Below the pieces are notes generated by a model that saw only the letters and a list, made by a program, of their open reading frames with translations, was not told the origin of the DNA and searched no databases. From JANNMJ01 sp031426455 (GTDB lineage Bacteria > Bacteroidota > Bacteroidia > Cytophagales > Hymenobacteraceae), in assembly GCA_031426455.1 (NCBI GenBank), contig JANPLI010000139.1, positions 9,932 to 73,931 on the forward strand: 64,000 nt of DNA, written 5' to 3'. A program made the translations under genes and the position numbers. Each line of letters begins with the position of its first letter. Positions within the stretch are counted from its first letter, which is position 1. This document shows positions 35,892 to 44,918 of the stretch, in pieces.

Positions 35892-38012
35892 ATGGCTGAC
35901 AAACCCGTCAACAATCCGAACAACAAGCCCAAGCGTCGGCCTTTGCTGCCCACGCCAACGCCCCGCCCCCCGGCCCAGATCTGGCTTTTGGGCGTTCTGA
36001 TGGCCGTCGTGGCCGTCCTGCTGTGGTTCAACCGCAGCGCCGCCCCCATCGAAGTCTCGCAGCAGCGCTTTGAAGAAATGCTGCTCACCGGCGACGTCAA
36101 GGAGCTGTCCATCGTCAACGACCGTGACGTCGAGATCACGCTCAAGCCCGAAGCGGTCCGCAACGAAAAATACCGCCGCGAGCTAACGCAAAACCGCACC
36201 TCGACCTTCCTGGAGCAGGGGCCGCAGTTCTCGTTCGGCATCATCTCCGGCGAATCGTTCAAGGAAGACCTCGACAAGCTCCAGAGCAAGCTGCCGGCGG
36301 GCACGGAGCGCGTGCCGCTGGTTCGCCGCGACCGCACCTCGCTCGTCGATCAGCTTTCCTTCTGGGGTTTCTGGCTCCTGATGATCTTCGGCCTCTGGTT
36401 CCTGATGCGCCGGATGGGCGGCGCCGGCGGACCGGGCGGGCAGATTTTCAACATCGGCAAAAGCCGCGCGGCCCTCTTCGAAGGCGGCGACAAAGTGAAG
36501 ATCACGTTTCAGGACGTGGCCGGCCTGGAAGAAGCCAAAGAAGAGGTCGAAGAAATCGTCGAGTTTCTAAAAAACCCTTCGAAATTCACCGTTCTGGGCG
36601 GTAAGATTCCGAAAGGTGCCCTGCTGATCGGCCCTCCCGGCACGGGCAAAACATTGTTAGCCAAGGCTGTAGCGGGTGAGGCTGACGTGCCGTTCTTCTC
36701 GCTTTCCGGCTCCGACTTCGTGGAGATGTTCGTCGGGGTGGGCGCCGCCCGCGTCCGCGACCTCTTCAAGCAGGCCAAAGCCAAGGCGCCGTGCATCATC
36801 TTCATCGATGAGATCGACGCCGTGGGCCGTTCCCGCTCGCGGGGCAATATGCCCGGCGGCAACGACGAGCGCGAGAACACCCTGAACTCGCTGCTGGTAG
36901 AGATGGACGGCTTCGGCACCGATTCGGGCGTCATCATCCTGGCCGCCACGAACCGCCCCGATACCCTCGACTCGGCCCTGCTGCGGCCCGGCCGCTTCGA
37001 CCGCCAGATTTCCATCGACCGACCCGATATCAACGGCCGGACGCAGATCTTCAACGTCCACCTCAAGCCGCTGGTGCTGGGGCCCGACGTGGACGCCAAG
37101 CGCATCGCTGCCCAGACGCCGGGTTTTGCCGGCGCCGAGATTGCCAACGTCTGCAACGAGGCCGCGCTGATTGCCGCCCGCCGCGACAAGAAAGCGGTGT
37201 CGATGAAGGACTTCGAGGACGCTATCGACCGCGTGATCGGGGGCCTGGAGAAGAAAAACAAGATTATCTCGCCGCAGGAGAAGAAGATCGTGGCCTACCA
37301 CGAAGCCGGCCACGCCATCGCGGGCTGGTTTCTGGAACACGCCGACCCGCTGGTGAAGGTCAGCATCGTGCCGCGCGGGGTGGCGGCGCTCGGCTACGCG
37401 CAGTACCTGCCGAAGGAGCAGTTTCTGTACAACACCGAGCAGTTGCTCGACGAAATGTGTATGACGCTGGGAGGTCGCGCGGCCGAGGAAATCGTGTTCG
37501 GCAAGATCAGCACCGGCGCGCTCTCGGACCTGGAGCGCATCACCCAGACGGCGTATTCCATCGTCACGATTTACGGGATGAACGAGAAGCTCGGCAACAT
37601 CTCGTTCTACGATTCGAAGGGCCAGAACGAATACCGCGCCACCAAGCCGTATTCCGAGTTCACGGCGCAGCTCATTGACGCTGAGGTGCGCACGATCATC
37701 GAGACGGCCTACGAGCGCACCAAGGCCCTGCTCCGCGAGCACCAGCCGGAGCTGGAAGCCGTGGCCCAGGAGCTGCTCCGCCGCGAGGTGCTATTGCAGG
37801 AAGACCTGGAGCGCCTGGTCGGGCCACGCCCGTTTGCGAACCAGACCTCGTACCAGGCCCATATGGCCGGCACCGACCGGTCCGTCACCGAAAGCGAGCT
37901 TAAGGGCCAGCACCCGGTGCAGTTTCCGCCGCTGCCGGCGCCTGACACCGACGAGCCAGCGGACACCAGTTGGGAGCTACCGAAAACGCTGCCCGCCGAC
38001 ACCGGTCGGTAA
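35892..38012 (+). CDS. ftsH: ATP-dependent zinc metalloprotease FtsH
   Basis: FtsH is a membrane-anchored AAA+ protease that degrades damaged membrane proteins and short-lived regulators. The 706-residue protein has two N-terminal membrane helices (about 29-47 and 154-172) around a periplasmic domain. The AAA module has Walker A GPPGTGKT (248-255) and the second region of homology ATNRPDTLDSALLRPGRFDR. The zinc site HEAGH is at about 470-474. The C-terminus is proline- and threonine-rich. A perfect hairpin terminator follows. Confidence 0.97.
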   Translation: MADKPVNNPNNKPKRRPLLPTPTPRPPAQIWLLGVLMAVVAVLLWFNRSAAPIEVSQQRFEEMLLTGDVKELSIVNDRDVEITLKPEAVRNEKYRRELTQNRTSTFLEQGPQFSFGIISGESFKEDLDKLQSKLPAGTERVPLVRRDRTSLVDQLSFWGFWLLMIFGLWFLMRRMGGAGGPGGQIFNIGKSRAALFEGGDKVKITFQDVAGLEEAKEEVEEIVEFLKNPSKFTVLGGKIPKGALLIGPPGTGKTLLAKAVAGEADVPFFSLSGSDFVEMFVGVGAARVRDLFKQAKAKAPCIIFIDEIDAVGRSRSRGNMPGGNDERENTLNSLLVEMDGFGTDSGVIILAATNRPDTLDSALLRPGRFDRQISIDRPDINGRTQIFNVHLKPLVLGPDVDAKRIAAQTPGFAGAEIANVCNEAALIAARRDKKAVSMKDFEDAIDRVIGGLEKKNKIISPQEKKIVAYHEAGHAIAGWFLEHADPLVKVSIVPRGVAALGYAQYLPKEQFLYNTEQLLDEMCMTLGGRAAEEIVFGKISTGALSDLERITQTAYSIVTIYGMNEKLGNISFYDSKGQNEYRATKPYSEFTAQLIDAEVRTIIETAYERTKALLREHQPELEAVAQELLRREVLLQEDLERLVGPRPFANQTSYQAHMAGTDRSVTESELKGQHPVQFPPLPAPDTDEPADTSWELPKTLPADTGR

Positions 38013-38049
38013 GATAAGCGACTCAGCAAGCGCCCCCTCCCCTTTTCTT

Positions 38050-38083
38050 ACGCCCCGCCGACCAACCGTCGGCGGGGCGTTTG
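38050..38083 (+). terminator. Terminator after ftsH
   Basis: ACGCCCCGCCGAC and GTCGGCGGGGCGT form a perfect 13-bp stem with a 5-nt loop, followed by TTGG; the T-tract is short. Confidence 0.7.
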
Positions 38084-38167
38084 GCTACCTGCCCCGTTGG
38101 TTTTGCCGCCAGGGCGCTATTTTCGCTCCCGCGAAACGGCCGCTCGGCTTCTACTTTACAACGCCCC

Positions 38168-38677
38168 GTGGAAAATTCCTACGACAACGAATACGACCGC
38201 CCTACCGGCCCCTCTGATGACCGCGCCAACCGCTCCGGTGGCGGCGGCCACAACGACCGCCGCCCCTACAACGACCGCCAACGGGGAAGCCACGGCGGCG
38301 GCAACAACGGCTATGGCGGCGGGCCGCGCCGTGAAATCCGCGACGAGGTGTTCAGCAAGCAGGTGCGCGCTGGCAAGCGCCGCTACTTCTTCGACGTGCG
38401 CGACACCCGCCAGGGCGATTTTTACCTGACGATCACCGAAATCAAGCGCACCTTCGAGGGCGAATCGCCGGAAAAGCACAAGCTTTTCCTTTACAAAGAA
38501 GACTTCGCCAAGTTTGTCCGCGGCTTGCAGGAAACGGTCGATTACATCAAGCGCGAACTGCTTTCCCCCGAACAGCTCGACGAGATGGAGCGCGGCGATG
38601 CGCAGTACGAAGACGATGAGCGCTACTACCGCGAACAGCGCGAACAGCGCCGCCGCGAGGAAGAAGACCGCGACTAA
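38168..38677 (+). CDS. PUR-alpha-like DUF3276 protein
   Basis: The 169-residue protein has a low-complexity Gly/Asn/Arg/Asp-rich N-terminus (about 1-58). A DUF3276 domain follows (REIRDEVFSKQVRAGKRRYF, FDVRDTRQGDFYLTITEIKR, KHKLFLYKEDFAKFVRGL), then an acidic/arginine-rich tail. This fold is related to PUR proteins that bind single-stranded nucleic acids, and the disordered ends also suggest RNA or DNA binding. GTG 38168 is the likely start; the 29 codons upstream of it overlap the terminator and are not family-like. The biological role is not known. Confidence 0.83.
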   Translation: MENSYDNEYDRPTGPSDDRANRSGGGGHNDRRPYNDRQRGSHGGGNNGYGGGPRREIRDEVFSKQVRAGKRRYFFDVRDTRQGDFYLTITEIKRTFEGESPEKHKLFLYKEDFAKFVRGLQETVDYIKRELLSPEQLDEMERGDAQYEDDERYYREQREQRRREEEDRD

Positions 38678-38824
38678 CACCCCCGGACACCCTGTCCGGC
38701 AACGGACAGGTTTACGAACTACTACTATTGCAAAGCCGCTGATGGACGCCTGTCTGTCAGCGGCTTCCGTTTTTGGCATCATCCTCGGCAACGGGTTCGG
38801 CATACCAGCCCCACGTTGCCGAAA

Positions 38825-40090
38825 ATGGACAGAGAACTTGCCCCGACCCTACAACGCCGCCGCGTTTGGCGCCGCTGGCTATTGGTCCTGCTGCTGCTGA
38901 CCGGCGGCGGCGCGGCGTTGGTGGCCTTTCGCGCGGCACTCCGCCCCCACCTGACGCGCGCCCAAATCAGCACGGCCCGCGTGGAAACGGGCGCCGTGGA
39001 AGCCACCCTGAGCGCCGGCGGCACCGTGGTACCCGGCCGCGAGGTGGTGCTCACGGCGCCGATTGCCAGTACCATCGAACAGGTCTTACAGCCGGTGGGC
39101 ACCGCCGTGCGCGCCGGGGAGCCCCTGCTGCTGCTCGACACCGAAGCCACCGCTACCGCTCTGGGCAAGCTACGCGACGAACAGGCCCGGCAGGCCAACA
39201 AAACCCAGCAGCTCACCCTGACGCTGGAACGCGCCCTGACTGACTTCGAAACCCAACGCGCGGCCCAGCAGGCGCGCGTGGCCAGTCTGCAAGCCGCCGT
39301 CCGCGACGAGCAATACCTGCTGGGCGTGGGCGGCACGACGGCCGAGGCCGTCCGGCAGGCGCAACTGAGCCTACAGGTGGGCGAGCTGGAGCTGCGCCGC
39401 CTTACGAACCAGATCAGCACCCAGCGCCGCACCTCTGCCGCCGACCAGCGCGAAGTGGGCTTTCAGCAGGCGTCGCAGACGCGTGACGTGGCCGAGCTGG
39501 AACGCAAGCTCCGGCAGGCCGCCATCAGCCCGGACCAGCCGGGGGTGCTGACCTGGATCAACGACAACCTGGGCGCACCCGTGGCGCCGGGTGCCGAACT
39601 GGCGCGGGTGGCCGACCTGTCGTCGTTCCGCATCCGGGCCACCATCTCTGATTCCTACGCCGATGCCCTGCACATCGGTGATGCCGTCCGGGTACGGCTG
39701 GGCAACGGGACGGCGGACCTGAACGGCCTGATTCAGACCATCTCGCCGGCCGTGGACAAGGGCAACGTGACCTTTTTCGTGACCCTGACCGATGCCGCCG
39801 CCGCCAAGGCCGCGCTCCGCGCCAACCTGCGCGTGGACGTGTTCGTGGTAACCCGCAACCACCCGCGCACCCTGCGCCTGCCCAACGGCCCTTACTTCCG
39901 GGGAGGGCGCGAACAGACCGTGTACGTGGTGGCCCCGGATGGCCGCACGGCCAGCCGCCGCACCGTACAGCTCGGCGATTCCAACTTCGATTGGGTGCAG
40001 GTAGTCAGCGGCTTGCAGCCCGGCGAAACGGTCGTCACGACCAATACCAAAGACCTGGACGAGGCGCCGTTGGTGGGACTGAGTGACTGA
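38825..40090 (+). CDS. HlyD-type periplasmic adaptor of an ABC exporter
   Basis: The 421-residue adaptor has an N-terminal membrane helix (WRRWLLVLLLLTGGGAALVA), a split lipoyl domain (LTAPIASTIEQVLQPVGTAV) around a long alpha-helical hairpin (about 110-230), and barrel domains. Such proteins link MacB-like ABC transporters to TolC. The ATG at 38825 is preferred to a TTG at 38816. Its last codons (GLSD and stop) run into the GTGACTGA repeat block, so repeats define the 3' end. It opens the exporter cluster that continues to 49057. Confidence 0.9.
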   Translation: MDRELAPTLQRRRVWRRWLLVLLLLTGGGAALVAFRAALRPHLTRAQISTARVETGAVEATLSAGGTVVPGREVVLTAPIASTIEQVLQPVGTAVRAGEPLLLLDTEATATALGKLRDEQARQANKTQQLTLTLERALTDFETQRAAQQARVASLQAAVRDEQYLLGVGGTTAEAVRQAQLSLQVGELELRRLTNQISTQRRTSAADQREVGFQQASQTRDVAELERKLRQAAISPDQPGVLTWINDNLGAPVAPGAELARVADLSSFRIRATISDSYADALHIGDAVRVRLGNGTADLNGLIQTISPAVDKGNVTFFVTLTDAAAAKAALRANLRVDVFVVTRNHPRTLRLPNGPYFRGGREQTVYVVAPDGRTASRRTVQLGDSNFDWVQVVSGLQPGETVVTTNTKDLDEAPLVGLSD

Positions 40091-40115
40091 GTGGGACTGA
40101 GTGACTGAGTGACTG
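40077..40115. repeat. GACTGAGT tandem repeat at the adaptor/TolC junction
   Basis: Five GACTGAGTG-like units overlap the adaptor stop. The unit is the same as at 286-335 and 46111-46140. Confidence 0.75.
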
Positions 40116-40140
40116 CGCTGGCCGACGCGCTTGTTCGGCT

Positions 40141-40173
40141 CTGCGTCTCTGCGCAACCCGCTGCGTCTCTGCG
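40141..40173. repeat. CTGCGTCTCTGCG direct repeat
   Basis: A 13-bp unit occurs twice (40141-40153 and 40161-40173), 40 bp before the TolC-type gene. Confidence 0.7.
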
Positions 40174-40212
40174 GGAAATCATTTAGAACGGTCGTTTTTC
40201 CCATCAACTTCG

Positions 40213-41715
40213 ATGCGCGTTATTCTTTTTCTGCTGATGGGTGGGCTATTGATAAACGCCCCGGCGCAGGCCCAACTGACGCTGCCCGACGTGATTACGC
40301 TGGCCCTGAACCAGTCGGTAGCCGGGCAGCAGGCCGCCACGGGGCGCGAGCTGGCGTCGTGGCAACTGCGCCGCTACCGCGCTGATTTCCGCCCCCAAGT
40401 GGGCCTGCGCGGCACCCTACCCGATTTCAGCCGCGCCATCACGCCCGTCGTGCAGCCCGACGGCACCACCGAGTTCCGGGGAGTTCGGCTGAACAACTCG
40501 ACCCTCTCGCTGGCCGTGACGCAGAATATCGGCCTGACCGGCGGGCAGCTCTACGTGGCCTCGGACCTGCAACGCTTCGACGATTTCAACGGGCGCCTGC
40601 GCCGCTACAACACGCAGCCCTTTGCCGTGGGCATCACGCAGCCGCTGCGGGGCTTCAATGCCCTGGCCTGGGCGCGCCGCACGGAACCGGTGCGCTACCA
40701 GGAAGGGCAGCGCCAGGCCACGGCCGACCGCGCCGCCGTGGCTCAGCGCACCACTGAATTGTTTTTCGACGTGCTGGTGCAGCAGCAGCAGGTGGCCCTG
40801 GCCGACCAGAATGCCCGCGTAGCCGGTGAGATGCTGCGCCTGGGCCGCGAGAAACTACGCCTCGGCCGCGCCTCCGAAGCCGATTTGCTGCTGCTGGAAC
40901 TGAACCAACTCAACGCGTTGCAGGACCGCGAACAGGCCGAACTGGCGGCCCAAACCGCCCGCCTGGCGTTGCAGACCTACGTCGGGGGCGACCGTACGGC
41001 CACGTCATCAACCGCGCCGTCGGCCGGGGCGCCAGCCACACCATCAGCCGGGGCGCCATTGGCCGACGCCTTGACAACCCTGCTGGTGCCGCCGCCCGCT
41101 CCTACCCCAGCCCTGACGCCCGCCGATGCCCTGGCCCAGGCCCGGCAGCGGCGCCCGGAAGTCGTGGCTTACCAGCGGCGCCTGCTGCTGGCCGACCGCG
41201 ACGTAGCGCAGGCCCGTTTTTCCGGCGGCCTGCAAGCCAGCCTGAGCGCCAACCTGGGCTTCATCAACCGCGCCGAAACCCTGCGCGACTCCTACATCCG
41301 GCCGCAGGATCAGCAGCAGGTGCGCCTTACTTTTTCGATGCCTCTGCTCGACTGGGGGCGCCAGCGGGCTACCGTTCGGGTGGCCGAGCTGAACCGCGAT
41401 CTGGTGCGCCGCGCCGTGGCCCAGGACGAGCTGACGTTCGAGCAAACCGTGCTGACGCAGGCCGCGCAACTGCCCACACTGGGGCAGCAACAGACCCGCG
41501 CCGCACGCGCCGATTCGCTCGCGCAGCGCCGCTACGCCATCACGCAGGAGGTGTATAAAGTCGGGCGGCTGTCGCTGACCGATCTCAGCCTCGCCCAGCA
41601 GGCCAAAGACGCCGCGCGCCTGAGCCTGATCAGTGCCCTGCGCGCCGCGTGGGTGGGCTACTACCGGCTGCAGGCCCTGACGCTCTATGATTTCGAGCGT
41701 CAGCAGGAGTTGTAG
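40213..41715 (+). CDS. TolC-family outer-membrane efflux protein
   Basis: The 500-residue protein has a signal peptide (RVILFLLMGGLLINAPAQAQ) and two outer-membrane-factor repeats, with long coiled-coil regions (AVAQRTTELFFDVLVQQQQV; EQTVLTQAAQLPTLGQQQTR). A Pro/Ala/Thr-rich linker at about 258-300 (SSTAPSAGAPATPSAGAPLA) separates the halves. It forms the outer-membrane duct for the ABC exporter encoded around it. It lacks a lipobox, unlike the RND outer-membrane protein at 18.8 kb. Confidence 0.92.
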   Translation: MRVILFLLMGGLLINAPAQAQLTLPDVITLALNQSVAGQQAATGRELASWQLRRYRADFRPQVGLRGTLPDFSRAITPVVQPDGTTEFRGVRLNNSTLSLAVTQNIGLTGGQLYVASDLQRFDDFNGRLRRYNTQPFAVGITQPLRGFNALAWARRTEPVRYQEGQRQATADRAAVAQRTTELFFDVLVQQQQVALADQNARVAGEMLRLGREKLRLGRASEADLLLLELNQLNALQDREQAELAAQTARLALQTYVGGDRTATSSTAPSAGAPATPSAGAPLADALTTLLVPPPAPTPALTPADALAQARQRRPEVVAYQRRLLLADRDVAQARFSGGLQASLSANLGFINRAETLRDSYIRPQDQQQVRLTFSMPLLDWGRQRATVRVAELNRDLVRRAVAQDELTFEQTVLTQAAQLPTLGQQQTRAARADSLAQRRYAITQEVYKVGRLSLTDLSLAQQAKDAARLSLISALRAAWVGYYRLQALTLYDFERQQEL

Positions 41716-41946
41716 CACCAATTGGAGGTCAGCACCACGCACCGGCGGACGCGCCGGGCACCGGACACCACGTCCGAAAACGGACGAATTCAGTCCGCTT
41801 CGCGTCTGCCCCCAAAACCCTTAACCCTTATCAGGCAATCACTTAACCAAATGGCACGATTGTCGGCCAAGGTTCTGACAACCCCGGGCTACGACGCCCG
41901 AAACCGGACGATCTATTTTTTCACCGCCTCTCCCGCGTTTTTGCCG

Positions 41947-42690
41947 ATGAACCCGATTGAATCCGCCGCCGCTGTGCTGACGGCTACGCTGCCCGCCACC
42001 CCGCCCGCACCGGGCGCCGTGATGCTCCGCCTGACGGACATCGAAAAAGTCTATCAGACCAAAACCATCGAAACCGTCGCCCTTCAGCGGGTAAACCTGA
42101 CCATCGGGCAGGGCGAATTCGTTAGCATTATGGGGCCAAGCGGCTGCGGTAAGTCCACGCTGCTCAGCATTATGGGGTTGCTGGATGAACCCACGTCGGG
42201 CACGGTCGAGATTGCCGGCAAGCCTGTGCAGGCCTACGCCGATCGCGAACTGGCCCGGCTGCGCAACGAGCGGATCGGATTCGTCTTTCAGAGCTACCAC
42301 CTGATCAACGACCTTTCGGTGATCGACAACGTGGAGGTGCCGCTCCTTTACCGCACCGGCGTGAGTAGCCGCGAGCGCCGCGACCGCGCCTTCGCCGCCC
42401 TCGACCGGGTGGGCCTCAGCGCCCGCACCACGCACTTTCCCGGGCAGCTTTCGGGCGGGCAGCGGCAGCGCGTCGCCATTGCCCGCGCCCTGGCCGGCAA
42501 CCCCGCCCTGCTGCTGGCCGACGAACCCACGGGCAACCTCGACTCGGTGATGGGCGACGAGATTATGGACCTGCTGCTCGGCCTGCACCGCGATTCGGGC
42601 ACCACTATCGTGATGGTGACCCACGACGAGCAAATGGCCCGCCGCACCCAACGCCTGATCCGCTTCTTCGACGGCCAGCAAGTGCAGTAG
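41947..42690 (+). CDS. ABC transporter ATP-binding protein (MacB/LolD type)
   Basis: The 247-residue ATPase powers the FtsX-type permeases downstream. It has Walker A GPSGCGKST, the Q-loop FVFQSYHLINDLSVIDNVEV, the signature LSGGQRQRVAIARAL and Walker B LLLADEPTGNLDS. It is closest in pattern to MacB/LolD-like exporters of lipoproteins, peptides or antibiotics. ATG 41947 is the first plausible start; an internal ATG before MLRLTDIEKVYQT is an alternative. It lies between TolC and an ECF sigma factor, and its stop is followed directly by a long inverted block of GTGCGAGG repeats. Confidence 0.92.
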   Translation: MNPIESAAAVLTATLPATPPAPGAVMLRLTDIEKVYQTKTIETVALQRVNLTIGQGEFVSIMGPSGCGKSTLLSIMGLLDEPTSGTVEIAGKPVQAYADRELARLRNERIGFVFQSYHLINDLSVIDNVEVPLLYRTGVSSRERRDRAFAALDRVGLSARTTHFPGQLSGGQRQRVAIARALAGNPALLLADEPTGNLDSVMGDEIMDLLLGLHRDSGTTIVMVTHDEQMARRTQRLIRFFDGQQVQ

Positions 42691-42692
42691 TA

Positions 42693-42838
42693 GGTGCGAG
42701 GTACGAAGTGCGAGGTGCGAAGTGCGAGGTGCGAAGTGCGACGTGAGAAGTATTGGATTTTAAACGCTCCAGCCCCTCGCCCCTAAAAAACCTCGCACCT
42801 CGCACTTAAAAAACCTCGCACTTCGCACTTCGCACATC
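42693..42838. repeat. Two-armed GTGCGAGG/GTGCGAAG repeat block before the sigma factor gene
   Basis: The left arm (42693-42747) alternates GTGCGAGG and GTGCGAAG. The right arm (42791-42838) is their complement, CCTCGCACCTCGCACTT and CGCACTTCGCAC. A 43-bp spacer includes TATTGGATTTTAAACG. The arms could fold into a long imperfect hairpin. Confidence 0.85.
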
Positions 42839-42859
42839 GAACCTATAAATCTCTTCCCG

Positions 42860-43471
42860 ATGCTACCGGAAACTGACCTGCTTACCCGCTGCCGCGCCCA
42901 GGATCCGCGCGCGCAACGTTTGCTCTATGACCGATTTGCACCGAAGATGCTCGCCGTGGCGAAGCGTTACGTCCGCAACGACGACGATGCCCACGACGTG
43001 CTGGCGGAGGCCTTCATCAAGGTCTTCCGGTACCTCGACCAGTTTGCCGGGCGTGGCGAGCTGGCGGGCTGGATCCGGCGCATCGTGGTGCACGAAGCCT
43101 TGCGGCACCTGCGCCGCCGGGGTACGCTCACCATTTCGCTGGACGACGAAACCGGCTCCGGCGCCCACTTCGCGCAACGCCTCAGCACCCCCGCCACCGC
43201 CGAAACCGAACTGGCCGCCGCCGAGCTCTGGGCCTTGCTCGACACCCTGCCCGCCGGCTACCGCACCGTGTTCAACCTCTACGCCGTGGACGGCCTGACG
43301 CATCCGCAGATCGCCGAACAGTTGGGCATCACCGAAGGCACTTCCAAGTCGCAACTCTTCAAAGCGCGCACCTTGCTGCGGAAGGGTTTGAGGGTAAGAG
43401 GCTTTGAGGGTGAGAGGGTGAGAGGTTTTGAGGGTGAGAGGGCTAAACAGCCCGAATGCGTACCCGCTTGA
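42860..43471 (+). CDS. ECF-type RNA polymerase sigma factor with repeat-encoded tail
   Basis: The 203-residue protein has region 2 (LYDRFAPKMLAVAKRYVRND, DVLAEAFIKVFRYLDQF) and region 4 (LPAGYRTVFNLYAVDGLTHP, QIAEQLGITEGTSKSQLFKA), so it directs RNA polymerase to a set of promoters. No anti-sigma gene is next to it. After the normal end of region 4 (ARTLLRKGL) the last 25 or so residues are translated from GAGGGTGAGAGG repeats (RVRGFEGERVRGFEGERAKQ). This tail is unlikely to be ancestral. The gene is embedded between the ATPase and the first permease of the exporter cluster. Confidence 0.9.
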   Translation: MLPETDLLTRCRAQDPRAQRLLYDRFAPKMLAVAKRYVRNDDDAHDVLAEAFIKVFRYLDQFAGRGELAGWIRRIVVHEALRHLRRRGTLTISLDDETGSGAHFAQRLSTPATAETELAAAELWALLDTLPAGYRTVFNLYAVDGLTHPQIAEQLGITEGTSKSQLFKARTLLRKGLRVRGFEGERVRGFEGERAKQPECVPA

Positions 43472-43564
43472 GAACCGCTTTCCTCTACCCCACTCTCACT
43501 CCCTCCCTCTACCCACTCTCACGCCCTCCCTCTACCCACCCCTTCGCACCTCGCACCTCGCACC
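43386..43564. repeat. Two-armed GAGGGTGAGAGG repeat block at the sigma/permease junction
   Basis: The left arm (43386-43442) is GAGGGTGAGAGG-like and lies inside the sigma gene. The right arm (43481-43540) is CCCACTCTCACTCCCTC-like. A run of TCGCACC units (43543-43564), related to the previous block, precedes the permease ATG. Confidence 0.85.
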
Positions 43565-43572
43565 TACACAAA

Positions 43573-44826
43573 ATGCTTCGCTCTTACCTCAAACTTGCCT
43601 GGAAAGTGCTGCTCCGGCGGCCGTTTTTTACGGGCATCTCGCTGTTCGGCATCTCCTTCACGCTGATGATTCTGCTGGTGGTGGTGGCCTTCGTGGACCA
43701 CGTGAACGGCCCGCAGACGCCCGAAAAGCGCATCGACCGGATGCTCTTCATCAGTTCCCTGCGTCAGCGCATCGTGGGCGGCAACGGCTGGAACAACTCG
43801 CCCATCAGCTCGCACTTCATCGATACCTACGTGCGGACGATGCGCACGCCCCAACAGGTGGCGGCGGTGTCGATGACCGAAGATGCCACCGCCTACATCA
43901 ATGGCCACCGCCTCAAACTCGACCTGCGCTACGCGGACGGCAATTTCTGGCAAATGATGGACTTCGATTTCCTCGAAGGCCGCCCCTACACGACCACTGA
44001 AGTCCGGCAGGCGGCGGCGGTCGTGGTGGTGAACGAATCGACGGCCCGCGCCTACTTCGGCACCGCCACGGGCGTCGTGGGCCGCACCGTGGAAGCCAAC
44101 CTCCGCCGGTTTCGGGTGACGGGCGTGGTGCGCGACGTGCCCGCCGTGCGCCTCTACACTTACGCTGACCTGTGGGTACCCAGCACGCTTTCAGCCGGCG
44201 AAAACGGTAGTCGGCAACTGAATGGCGGCTTTCTGGCGATCCTGCTCGCCCGCGATCCGAGCGGGGTAGCTGCGATGAGCGCAGAGTTTCAGCAGGTGAT
44301 GCAACGGGTACCCATTCCGAATCCGGAATTCATAGACCGCCTGTATTCCTTCGCGGACCCGGTCCTGGGTTCGTTGACGCGGCAGCTCTTTTTTTCAGGC
44401 ACTAATCAGGGCGATAATCTCCTGCTCTTCTATACGCTGGCCGGGGCGCTGACGCTGCTCTTTATGCTACTCCCGACGCTTAACCTGGTGAACCTCAACA
44501 TCACCCGGATTCTGGAGCGCTCGTCCGAAATTGGGGTACGTAAGGCATTCGGCGCGTCCGGGGCGGTCCTGATCGGGCAGTTTCTGGTGGAGAACCTCGT
44601 CCTCTCGCTGCTGGGCGGCGCCCTGGGGCTGGCCCTGGCCGAAATGATGCTGTACATCATCAATAGCAGTCATATCGTGGCTTACAGTCACTTCCAACTC
44701 AACTGGCGGATTTTCGGCTGGGGCCTCGGGCTGGCCGTGGTCTTCGGCCTGCTGAGCGGCGTGTACCCGGCGTGGCGAATGTCGCGCCTCAACCCCATCA
44801 CCGCCCTGAAAGGGCAAGCCAAGTGA
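43573..44826 (+). CDS. ABC transporter permease, FtsX/MacB type (1)
   Basis: The 417-residue permease has a first membrane helix near the start (PFFTGISLFGISFTLMILLVVVAF), a large periplasmic domain and three C-terminal helices with the FtsX motif (NLVNLNITRILERSSEIGVR, KAFGASGAVLIGQFLVENL). It pairs with a second, similar permease downstream, probably as a heterodimer driven by the ATPase at 41947. ATG 43573 is chosen because sequence upstream is repeat DNA. Confidence 0.9.
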   Translation: MLRSYLKLAWKVLLRRPFFTGISLFGISFTLMILLVVVAFVDHVNGPQTPEKRIDRMLFISSLRQRIVGGNGWNNSPISSHFIDTYVRTMRTPQQVAAVSMTEDATAYINGHRLKLDLRYADGNFWQMMDFDFLEGRPYTTTEVRQAAAVVVVNESTARAYFGTATGVVGRTVEANLRRFRVTGVVRDVPAVRLYTYADLWVPSTLSAGENGSRQLNGGFLAILLARDPSGVAAMSAEFQQVMQRVPIPNPEFIDRLYSFADPVLGSLTRQLFFSGTNQGDNLLLFYTLAGALTLLFMLLPTLNLVNLNITRILERSSEIGVRKAFGASGAVLIGQFLVENLVLSLLGGALGLALAEMMLYIINSSHIVAYSHFQLNWRIFGWGLGLAVVFGLLSGVYPAWRMSRLNPITALKGQAK

Positions 44827-44910
44827 GGTGGTGAGGTGGTTAAAGGAACCGCACTCACCACCCCACCACCCCCACCACCCCACCACACCCACCACCCCAC
44901 CACCCCACCC
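44824..44910. repeat. Two-armed GGTGGTGA/CCACCACCC repeat block between the permeases
   Basis: The left arm GTGAGGTGGTGAGGTGG (44824-44839) is followed by a long CACCACCCCACC arm (44853-44910). Confidence 0.8.
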
Positions 44911-44918
44911 CTTCCCCA

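Noticed and set aside
42693..42838. Possible CRISPR array
   Set aside because: The units are 8-16 bp, contiguous and without unique spacers, and the second arm is the complement of the first. No cas gene is near.
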